A DNA stretch of 64,000 nt from Halorubrum trapanicum (lineage in GTDB: Archaea > Halobacteriota > Halobacteria > Halobacteriales > Haloferacaceae), in NCBI RefSeq assembly GCF_002355655.1, contig NZ_AP017569.1, positions 2,542,001 to 2,606,000 of the forward strand, in the 5' to 3' direction. The notes below the pieces were generated by a model, which did not search any database, had not been told where the DNA came from, and was given only the letters and a program-made list of their open reading frames with translations. Below are positions 6,496-13,432 of this stretch, one piece after another. The translations under genes were made by a program, and so were the position numbers. Position 1 is the stretch's first letter. Every line of letters begins with the position of its first letter.

Positions 6496-8640
6496 TCAGT
6501 CGTCCGCCGATGCCGGCGAGTCGTCGCCCGCGGCCTCGATGTCGACCTCGATCTCGGCCGACGCGGCCTTGTACTCGGGGATCTTCGAGCGCTCGTCGAG
6601 CACGTCGTTGGTGAGGCGGTTCGCGGAGGCGGCCGCGAAGTGCGGCGTGGTCCAGACGACCCCCTCCTTGATGTCCTCGGTGACGTCGGCGCGGACGGTG
6701 ATCTCGCCGCGGCGCGACTTCAACACCACGTCGTCGCCGTCCTCGATACCGTACCGCTCGGCGTCGTTCGGGTGGACGTCGACGAAGTTCTCCGGGTGCT
6801 GCTTCGAGAGCGTGGGCGAGCGGCGGCTCATCGTCCCGGTGTTGTAGTGCTCTTCGAGCCGCGCCGTGGTCAACACGAGCGGGTACTCCTCGTCGGGGAC
6901 CTCCTTCGGCTCCTGGTGGACGACCCCCTCGATGCGGCCGAGGCCGTCCTCGGTCTCGAACTCGTCCTCGTAGAGGAACGGGTCGCCCTCGTCGCCCTCC
7001 TCGTAGCAGGGCCAGTGGAGCCCCGTCTCGCCGAGCGCGTCGTAGGTCATCCCGTGCATGATCGGGCACACCTCGCGCAGCTCCTCGAACACGTCCTCGG
7101 GGCCGTCGAACGCGAACTCGTCGCCCCCGAACAGCCGCGTGCCGACCTCACAGAGGATGTCGAGGTCGTGACGCGTGTTCTCGTGGACCTTGTGGACGCC
7201 GCGCATGCGCTGGACGCGCCGGTCGGTGTTGGTGACGGTGCCGTCGCGCTCGGCCCACGTCGTCGCCGGGAGGACGACGTCCGCGAGCTCGGCGGTCTCG
7301 GTCATGAAGATGTCCTGGACCACCATGAAGTCGAGCTCCTCGCGGAACCGGCGCTCCGTCTCGTTGCCGTCGGGCTCGCTCATGATCGGGTTCTCGCCCA
7401 TGACGTAGAGCCCGTGGACGGTGTCGCCGATCGCGTGGGAGATCTCGACGTTCGTCAGCCCGGGCTCCGAGGGAATCTCGAAGCCCCACACGTCCTCGAC
7501 GGACTCCCTCGCCTCGTCGTCGTCGACGAGCTGGTACCCCGGGAGGACGTTCGGCATCGCGCCCACGTCGCAGGTGCCCTGGACGTTGTTCTGCCCGCGC
7601 AGGGGGTTGACGCCCGTCCCCGGGCGGCCGAGGTTCCCCGTGACGAGCGCGAGGTTGATCTCGTTTTGAACGTTGTCGACGCCGCAGGTGTGCTGGCTCA
7701 TCCCCATCCCGGTGAAGATGGCCGCGTCGTTCGCCATCGCGTACTTCTCGGCGGCGAGTTCGATGTCCGCCAGCGGCACCCCGCACTCCTCGGCGGCCGC
7801 CTCCTTGTCGAAGTCCGCGAGCGTCTCCTTCAGGTGGTCGAACCCCTTCGTGCGCGCTTCGACGAACTCCTCGTCGATCCAGCCCGCGTCCGGCTCTTCC
7901 TCGTGGCGCTCCAGGATCGTCTTGAGGACGATGTTCAGGAGCGGAATGTCGGTGCCCGGCTTCAGCTGGAGGTGTATGTGCCGGTCGGTGTCGTCGATCT
8001 CGAACGACCGGGTGGTCTTGTTCGCGTGCGGGTCGACCTGGATGACGGTCGCGCCCTCCAACACGGCCTGCCGGAAGTACTGGCTGTTAGCGATCGGGTG
8101 CTGCTCGCCCGGGTTCGCGCCTTGGATCCACAGCACGTCCGCGGAGTCCTCTAGGTCGGCCATGCTGTTCGTCATCGCGCCCATCCCGAGGCTGGTCCGC
8201 AGCGCCCAGACGGTCGAGGCGTGACACATCCGCGTGCAGTTGTCGACCTGATTCGTGCCGTACCGCCGCGCCAGCTTCTGGATCAGGTAGTTCTCCTCGT
8301 TGAACGTCTTCGAGGAGCCGAAGAATCCCATCCCGTCGGGGCCGTGCTCCTCGTGGATTCCCTCCATCTCGTCGACGACGCGGTCGAGCGCCTCCGACCA
8401 GGTCGCCTCGCGGAACTCCCCGTCCTCCTTGATCAGCGGCTCCGTCAGCCGGTCCTCGTGGTCGACGACCTGCGTCGCCGCGCCGCCCTTGATGCAGACG
8501 CTCCCCTCGTTCACCGGTGCGTCGCCCCACGGCATGAACCGCATCTCGCCCGGCTCGTCGCCCTCGAGGACGCGGATCCCGCACCCGACGCCGCAGTACG
8601 GGCAGATCGTCTTCGTCGCGTCGTCCGGCTCACTGGACAT
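6496..8640 (-). CDS. fdhF: Formate dehydrogenase alpha subunit, molybdopterin enzyme (FdhF-like)
   Basis: A 714-residue molybdopterin oxidoreductase. Near the N-terminus CPYCGVGC and a later SVCIKGG bind a [4Fe-4S] cluster. The active-site segment reads VDNCTRMCHASTV (about residues 130-143), aligning with the E. coli FdhF selenocysteine site: Cys replaces Sec and the catalytic His follows it. GQNNVQGTCD with its Arg and the C-terminal dinucleotide-binding domain (LTTARLEEHYNTGTMSRRSP) complete the fold. It oxidises formate to CO2; no beta subunit or FdhD is adjacent. The ATG at 8640 is chosen over a GTG nine bases upstream because a GGTGAG ribosome-binding motif precedes it. It diverges from a formaldehyde dehydrogenase-like gene. 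Confidence 0.85.
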   Translation of the reverse strand: MSSEPDDATKTICPYCGVGCGIRVLEGDEPGEMRFMPWGDAPVNEGSVCIKGGAATQVVDHEDRLTEPLIKEDGEFREATWSEALDRVVDEMEGIHEEHGPDGMGFFGSSKTFNEENYLIQKLARRYGTNQVDNCTRMCHASTVWALRTSLGMGAMTNSMADLEDSADVLWIQGANPGEQHPIANSQYFRQAVLEGATVIQVDPHANKTTRSFEIDDTDRHIHLQLKPGTDIPLLNIVLKTILERHEEEPDAGWIDEEFVEARTKGFDHLKETLADFDKEAAAEECGVPLADIELAAEKYAMANDAAIFTGMGMSQHTCGVDNVQNEINLALVTGNLGRPGTGVNPLRGQNNVQGTCDVGAMPNVLPGYQLVDDDEARESVEDVWGFEIPSEPGLTNVEISHAIGDTVHGLYVMGENPIMSEPDGNETERRFREELDFMVVQDIFMTETAELADVVLPATTWAERDGTVTNTDRRVQRMRGVHKVHENTRHDLDILCEVGTRLFGGDEFAFDGPEDVFEELREVCPIMHGMTYDALGETGLHWPCYEEGDEGDPFLYEDEFETEDGLGRIEGVVHQEPKEVPDEEYPLVLTTARLEEHYNTGTMSRRSPTLSKQHPENFVDVHPNDAERYGIEDGDDVVLKSRRGEITVRADVTEDIKEGVVWTTPHFAAASANRLTNDVLDERSKIPEYKAASAEIEVDIEAAGDDSPASADD

Positions 8641-8718
8641 CCGTCTCACCGCCCCCCTGTGTGCTCATACCACATGATCTATCGTCGCCGTCCATCAGTG
8701 TACCGGTGGTTCCCGTCA

Positions 8719-8818
8719 GCGAGGGAGTGCGCGAAGCGGAAGGTGGGCGAAACGGAAGGTGGGTGAGGTGGAAGGCGGGCGAAAAGGTTAGCGAAACTGA
8801 AGATTGGCGAAGCGCATT
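8719..8818. repeat. Degenerate 16-bp tandem repeat array between fdhF and the formaldehyde dehydrogenase gene
   Basis: Units GCGAAGCGGAAGGTGG (8731), GCGAAACGGAAGGTGG (8747), GTGAGGTGGAAGGCGG (8763), a 12-base GCGAAAAGGTTA (8779), GCGAAACTGAAGATTG (8791) and a partial GCGAAGCGCATT (8807) follow each other without gaps. The array fills the divergent promoter region just upstream of the TATA motifs of the plus-strand gene. It could be a cooperative regulator-binding array or simple slippage. Confidence 0.75.
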
Positions 8819-8842
8819 AACATCGCTAGCAGATGGGTTATT

Positions 8843-8862
8843 AATGGTAATATATAATGGAA
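8843..8862 (+). promoter_or_regulatory. AT-rich core promoter of the formaldehyde dehydrogenase-like gene
   Basis: The region holds TTATTAATGG and TAATATATAATGG, followed by further AT-rich sequence up to the start codon at 8907. Several overlapping TATA-like motifs make the true start of transcription uncertain; a short leader is likely. Confidence 0.45.
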
Positions 8863-8906
8863 AAACATTTACTATGGTTTGTTAACATGATACAATCGGA
8901 ACCAAC

Positions 8907-10076
8907 ATGAGAGCTGTTGTCTATCAAGGCCCATACGACGTGGCCGTCGAAGACGTAGACGAACCGGAGATAGAACACCCGAACGACGTCGTCGTCGATA
9001 TCACTACGTCCTGTATCTGTGGGTCGGACCTCCACATGTACGAGGGTCGAACCGCGGCCGAGGAAGGGATCATCTTCGGCCACGAGAACATGGGCGTCGT
9101 CAGCGAGGTCGGCGAAGCGGTATCGACGCTGGAGGAGGGCGACCGCGTCGTGATGCCGTTCAACGTCTCCTGCGGCTTCTGTCAGAACTGCGAGGAGGGG
9201 TACACCGGCTTCTGTACCAACGTCAACCCCGGCTTCGCGGGCGGCGCGTACGGTTACGTCGCCATGGGCCCGTATCCGGGCGGACAGGCGGAAAAACTGC
9301 GCGTCCCGTACGCCGACCACAACGCGCTGAAGCTGCCGGAGGGCCGCGAACACGAGGACGCGTTCTCGCTGCTCGCGGACATCTTCCCGACGGGGTGGCA
9401 CGGCACCGAGCTGGCGAACCTCGAGTCGGGCGAGTCCGTCGCCATCTTCGGCGCGGGACCGGTCGGGCTGATGGCCGCCTACAGCGCGAAGATCAAGGGC
9501 GCGGCCGAGATCTACGTCGTCGATCAGGTGCCGAGCCGACTTGAGCTCGCGGAGGAGCACTGCGACGCCCACGCCATCGACTTCTCCGAGGGCGACCCGG
9601 TCGACCAGATCATCGAGGAGCACGGCGGGATGGTCGACAAGGGCGTCGACGCGGTCGGCTACCAGGCGACCGACCCGGACGACGTCGACACCGAGACGGA
9701 GGACTACTCCTACCAGCCGGCCAAGGAGAATCCGGCGGTCGTGATCAACAACCTCATCCGGGTCGTCCGGCCGACCGGCGAGCTGGGAATTCCCGGGCTC
9801 TACGTCCCTGAGGACCCCGGCGCGCCCGACGACATGGCCGCGCAGGGGCGACTCGGCATCGACTTCGGGAAGTTCTTCGAGAAGGGGCTCAAGTGCGGCA
9901 CCGGGCAGTGTAACGTGAAGGAGTACAACCGGTACCTCCGCGACATGATCATCGAGGGCCGGGCGGACCCGAGCTGGGTCGTCTCGCACCGGGTCGACCT
10001 GGAGGAGGCGCCCGAGATGTACGAGGCGTTCGACGCCCGCGAGGAGGGCGTCACGAAGGTCCTGCTGGAGCCCTGA
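8907..10076 (+). CDS. fdhA: Glutathione-independent formaldehyde dehydrogenase-like zinc alcohol dehydrogenase
   Basis: A 389-residue medium-chain dehydrogenase. Catalytic zinc ligands appear in CICGSDLHMYEG and GHENMGV; the structural zinc loop is CGFCQNCEEGYTGFC; the NAD site is GAGPVGLMAAYSAKIKG. Length and inserts (YSYQPAKENPAVVINN, FEKGLKCGTGQCNVKEYN) match the Pseudomonas putida formaldehyde dehydrogenase/dismutase subgroup rather than ordinary alcohol dehydrogenases. These enzymes oxidise formaldehyde to formate without free glutathione. The divergent neighbour is a formate dehydrogenase, so together they could take formaldehyde to CO2. Substrate is inferred from subgroup and context; other short aldehydes or alcohols are possible. 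Confidence 0.75.
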   Translation: MRAVVYQGPYDVAVEDVDEPEIEHPNDVVVDITTSCICGSDLHMYEGRTAAEEGIIFGHENMGVVSEVGEAVSTLEEGDRVVMPFNVSCGFCQNCEEGYTGFCTNVNPGFAGGAYGYVAMGPYPGGQAEKLRVPYADHNALKLPEGREHEDAFSLLADIFPTGWHGTELANLESGESVAIFGAGPVGLMAAYSAKIKGAAEIYVVDQVPSRLELAEEHCDAHAIDFSEGDPVDQIIEEHGGMVDKGVDAVGYQATDPDDVDTETEDYSYQPAKENPAVVINNLIRVVRPTGELGIPGLYVPEDPGAPDDMAAQGRLGIDFGKFFEKGLKCGTGQCNVKEYNRYLRDMIIEGRADPSWVVSHRVDLEEAPEMYEAFDAREEGVTKVLLEP

Positions 10077-10137
10077 CTCCCGAGCTACTCCCGAGCCACC
10101 CCTCGCCGGCGTTCCGACTTTTTTCGCTCCCGACGCG

Positions 10138-10305
10138 TCAGGCCCGGAGCCACGCCTTCGGGTGTTCCGCCCGAAGATGCGACTGGTACCGCGAGACCAG
10201 CTCCGGATACCCGTCGGCGACGCAGTGCCACTCGCAGTGGTCGCAGCCCCGCTCGACCGCCTCGTCGTCGCCCTGAACGTGTCCGCCGCGTCTGTATGTG
10301 ACCAT
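10138..10305 (-). CDS. Small C2H2-type zinc-finger-like haloarchaeal protein
   Basis: A 55-residue protein (MVTYRRGGHV...) with CDHCEWHCVADG, then SRYQSHLRAEHPKAW. The Cys-x2-Cys and His-x4-His spacing resembles a single C2H2 zinc finger, with an additional Cys between. Such short zinc microproteins are frequent in haloarchaea and some act as regulators. It ends 62 bases after the dehydrogenase stop on the opposite strand. It is supported by GC-rich third positions and the intact finger pattern rather than by a recognised family name. Confidence 0.6.
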   Translation of the reverse strand: MVTYRRGGHVQGDDEAVERGCDHCEWHCVADGYPELVSRYQSHLRAEHPKAWLRA

Positions 10306-10473
10306 GATGAGATTTCCGCCGCGGCCGGTCCGCGTCGATAGTTACCGTACGCCACGAACGGAGTTCACTCTGTCGGCGTTCGGGACGCGCGGCGGCGGTC
10401 CCGTCCGTCCCGCCTCGCCCGTCCCGTCGCTCCCGCCGAAACCCGTATGTCGATCCCTCTCGTGGCTACTCGT

Positions 10474-10626
10474 ATGTGTAAGTACTGTAACTGGGCGTTC
10501 CACGACGAGTGGGGGCAGCTGCTGAAGTACGACGACGTCTACCAGTCGGCGGTCGGGGCCGAGACCGAGTCCACCCACGGGTTCCACGAGGAGTGGGACG
10601 ACCTACAGGCCGAGCTCGGGATCTGA
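10474..10626 (+). CDS. Small Cys-x2-Cys haloarchaeal protein
   Basis: A 50-residue protein starting MCKYCNWAFHDEWGQLLKYD and containing a second His/Trp cluster (STHGFHEEWDDLQ). The paired Cys and the His residues could bind one zinc. An ATG nine codons upstream is in frame, but MCKYC gives a compact start. No family is recognised. It ends ten bases before the stop of the convergent CobW gene. Confidence 0.5.
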   Translation: MCKYCNWAFHDEWGQLLKYDDVYQSAVGAETESTHGFHEEWDDLQAELGI

Positions 10627-10636
10627 CTCGTCGGCC

Positions 10637-11842
10637 TCACAGCGGGAACGCGTCCGCAGCCGCCTCCTCGGCGGCCGCGGTCTCCCCGTCGGCGTCGGCC
10701 GTCGTCAGGCCGTCGAGCTCGCCGCGGATCCGCGCCTCGTCCATCTCGCTGCCGATGAACACGAGCCGCGTCCGCCTGTCGTCGTCGGGCTCCCACTCGC
10801 CGATGGGACCCGCCTGTACCGAGGGGCCGGCCTGGCTCACGCCGATCACCTCGTCGGTGCCCGCGACGTTCGCGACGCCCTTCGCCCGAACGATCGCGCC
10901 GTCCCAGTCGTCGAGCCAGTCCGCGAACGGCTCCGGGTCGAGCGCGTCGGCCGAGCGGTAGACGAACGAGTCGACCCCGTGGGCCGCGGCGGCCCCCTCG
11001 GCGTGGTCGTGGTCGTGCGCGTGGCCGCCTCCTCCTTCTCTGCCCTCGCCCGCCGCATCGCCCTCGTCCGCCGCGTCGCCCTCGCTCGCCGCGTCGCCCT
11101 CGTCCGCCGCGTCGCCCTCGCTCGCGGCGATCTCGCGTTTCCACCCCGGTGACCGCTTGGCCGTCTCGAAGTCGAACCGCCCGGTGTCGAGCACGTCGCC
11201 GGGGTCGACCTCGGAGTAGCTCGTCCGGATCCGCTTCGCACGCGGCCCCAGCCGGTCGGCGACCGACTCGATCTCGTCGAGCACGTCGTCGGGGACCATG
11301 TCAGTCTTGTTCAACACGAGCACGTCGCAGAACTCGATCCCCTCGACGAGCACGTCCGCGAGGGGGCGGTCGGCCGCCGGCTCGCCGTCGCCCGGGAGGC
11401 TCTCGCCCGCGTCGAACTCCTTCCAGAACCCGTAGGTGTCGAGGACGGTCACCATCGTGTCCAGCCGGAAGCGCTCGGTCGGGTCGACCTCGCTGTCCTC
11501 GGTCCCCTCTGTGAACGCCCGCGCGACCGGGATCGGCTCGGAGATGCCCGACGACTCCACGAGCAGGTAGTCGAACTCGCGCGACTCCGCGAGCGCCGCG
11601 GCCTCCGAGAGCAGGTCGTCCTGGAGCCGGCAGCAGATACAGCCGTTCGAGAGGTCGACGACGCCCTCCTCGTCGTTCTCGCGGGCGACGAGCTCGGCGT
11701 CGACGTTCACCTCTCCCATGTCGTTTAAGATGACCGCGATCCGCCTGTCGCCGGGGTTTGCGAGCAGGTGGTTCACCATGGTCGTCTTCCCGGCGCCGAG
11801 GTAGCCGCTGAGGACGGTGACCGGGATCCGGTCGTCTGTCAT
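10637..11842 (-). CDS. CobW/G3E-family GTPase, probable zinc metallochaperone
   Basis: A 401-residue G3E GTPase. Walker A is GYLGAGKTTMVNH (about residues 10-22), the metal site is SNGCICCRLQ (CxCC, about 73-76), Walker B region YLLVESSG, and guanine specificity NKTD (about 185). Residues about 245-285 are a low-complexity insert made of repeated EGDAADEGDAAS units followed by a His-rich HAHDHDHAE stretch, then a CobW C-terminal domain. Family members load zinc, cobalt or other metals into client enzymes at the cost of GTP. The His-rich loop argues for metal delivery. Two tiny putative zinc proteins lie beside it. Metal and client are unknown. Confidence 0.8.
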   Translation of the reverse strand: MTDDRIPVTVLSGYLGAGKTTMVNHLLANPGDRRIAVILNDMGEVNVDAELVARENDEEGVVDLSNGCICCRLQDDLLSEAAALAESREFDYLLVESSGISEPIPVARAFTEGTEDSEVDPTERFRLDTMVTVLDTYGFWKEFDAGESLPGDGEPAADRPLADVLVEGIEFCDVLVLNKTDMVPDDVLDEIESVADRLGPRAKRIRTSYSEVDPGDVLDTGRFDFETAKRSPGWKREIAASEGDAADEGDAASEGDAADEGDAAGEGREGGGGHAHDHDHAEGAAAAHGVDSFVYRSADALDPEPFADWLDDWDGAIVRAKGVANVAGTDEVIGVSQAGPSVQAGPIGEWEPDDDRRTRLVFIGSEMDEARIRGELDGLTTADADGETAAAEEAAADAFPL

Positions 11843-11932
11843 GTGTGCTACCAGTGTCCACGCCTGTATCAAACGATCGATCGGGACGATCGAGACGAAC
11901 GTTCATCCGTCCCACCGCCGTACCGCGAGGCG

Positions 11933-12553
11933 ATGGACCTGAGCGAGTCGACCCTCCGGGACCGCGCCCGAGCGTACGCGGAGACGGAACCGCTGTACGA
12001 CGTGGAGCGCCAGCACGTCGAGACGGTCCCGAAGACGTTCGCCGGCGACGAGTACGGGCGCCGCGACGCCCAGTGGATCGTCCGGTGGTACTTCCGCCGG
12101 TACCTCGGCGAGTACCCGGACCGCGAGCGGCGCGAGCGCGAGGAGGCGTTCCGCGACAACGAGTTCGACGACGTGATCGACGCCCTCGACGCCGCCGTCG
12201 ACGCGGTGGGCGTCGGGGGAAGCGAGGGCGGCCCCGCGGACGCGACGGAGCCGGACGTCGCCGCCGCGCTCGACGCGCTCACCGCGCTCGACGGGGTCGA
12301 CGTCGCGGTCGCGTCCGGGTTCCTCCAGTTCCTCGCCCCCTCGCGGTTCGTCGCGGTCGACCGCCGGACTTGGGAGGTGCTGGCCGCCGCCGGCGAGCTC
12401 GACGACCCGTATCCGGACCCGCCCTCGGTCGCCGACTACCGGCGGTTCGACGAGGCCTGTCGGGCCGTGATGGACCGGACCGGCGTCGACGCGTGGACGC
12501 TGTACCGGGCGCTGTGGCGCTCGTTCGAGGAGGTTCCGGGGGAGGACTCGTAG
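11933..12553 (+). CDS. Haloarchaeal hypothetical protein with HhH/glycosylase-like segment
   Basis: A 206-residue acidic protein. The middle is a charged helix-rich part (YFRRYLGEYPDRERRERE). Residues about 120-155 (LTALDGVDVAVASGFLQFLA followed by PSRFVAVDRRTWEVL) resemble the helix-hairpin-helix plus Asp segment of the endonuclease III superfamily, but no catalytic Lys or Fe-S cluster cysteines are visible. It may be a degenerate or structural member. It diverges from the CobW gene and converges with the YqeC-like gene, ending five bases from that stop. Function unknown. Confidence 0.6.
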   Translation: MDLSESTLRDRARAYAETEPLYDVERQHVETVPKTFAGDEYGRRDAQWIVRWYFRRYLGEYPDRERREREEAFRDNEFDDVIDALDAAVDAVGVGGSEGGPADATEPDVAAALDALTALDGVDVAVASGFLQFLAPSRFVAVDRRTWEVLAAAGELDDPYPDPPSVADYRRFDEACRAVMDRTGVDAWTLYRALWRSFEEVPGEDS

Positions 12554-12558
12554 GGGAT

Positions 12559-13290
12559 CTACTCGACGACCTCGACGACCGGGTCGTCCGCGATCAGGCG
12601 CGTGAGGAGGACGCGCGGCACGTTCGCGCGGAAGAGGATCTCACCGGCGATCGCTCGGGCCGCGTCCGCGTCCGCCTCGTCGTCGACCTTGTTCACGACC
12701 GGGATCGCGGTCGCGTCGCCCGGGACGCCCTTCAGCCCGCCCGCGGGGCTCGCGAGGACCGTCGCGACGTCGGCGGGGCGGATCTCGTCGCCGATCTCGC
12801 GGCCCGTGATCGCGGCGACCTCCTCCGGCCGGTGGACGAGCTCCTCGGTGAGCGGCTCTCCGACGACGTGCGCGCTCGCGATCGGGACGACCACGTCCGC
12901 GTTCGACGGGATCTGCGGCTCGTGGTCGCCGGGCGCCTTGAACTCCCGGAGCCGCGCCCCGTCCGCCTTCACGAGCGTCGCGCCGGGCGCGGCGTCGGCG
13001 ATCTCGGCGACGGCCTCGGTGTCGTACCCGAGGTACCGGTCCGAGCGCTCGCGTTCGGGGACCAGCCCGAGCGGCCAGTCGCCGTCTCCCGCCTCGTCGA
13101 GCGCGCCCACCGGGTCCTCGGTCACGCGGACCGCGGCGACCCGGTCGTCGAATATCGGTATCCGCACGCTCGCGGTCACGACCGACCGATCGAGCCGGTC
13201 GGCGAGCGCGAACAGCGTCGACTTCTTGCCGCCCGCGCCGACGACGCAGACGGTCGCGTCGCGGGCGTCGAGCGCGGTCGTGAAGTCCAT
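12559..13290 (-). CDS. yqeC: YqeC-like putative selenium/molybdenum hydroxylase accessory protein
   Basis: A 243-residue protein with a P-loop-like VCVVGAGGKKSTLFALAD (residues about 14-31), then VVTASVRIPIF, LVKADGARLREFKAP and PVVNKVDDEADAD, the ordered motifs of the YqeC family. In bacteria YqeC clusters with selenium-dependent molybdenum hydroxylases and is thought to help build their cofactor; the biochemistry is unsettled. Here no xanthine dehydrogenase-type hydroxylase is near; the neighbour across the divergent promoter is an AOR-family protein and fdhF lies 4 kb away, so a role in molybdenum or tungsten enzyme maturation is plausible but inferred. Confidence 0.7.
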   Translation of the reverse strand: MDFTTALDARDATVCVVGAGGKKSTLFALADRLDRSVVTASVRIPIFDDRVAAVRVTEDPVGALDEAGDGDWPLGLVPERERSDRYLGYDTEAVAEIADAAPGATLVKADGARLREFKAPGDHEPQIPSNADVVVPIASAHVVGEPLTEELVHRPEEVAAITGREIGDEIRPADVATVLASPAGGLKGVPGDATAIPVVNKVDDEADADAARAIAGEILFRANVPRVLLTRLIADDPVVEVVE

Positions 13291-13432
13291 ACCCGGACGT
13301 TCGCCCGCCGGCGGCCTCACTCTAACGGTCGGACCCTCGGGCGGAGGGGGAACCGCGAGGGACTCGACCCCCGCGGGCGCTCGACCCCCGCGGCGAACAG
13401 ATTGATACGTCCTCGCCGCGCAGGGCATCCAA

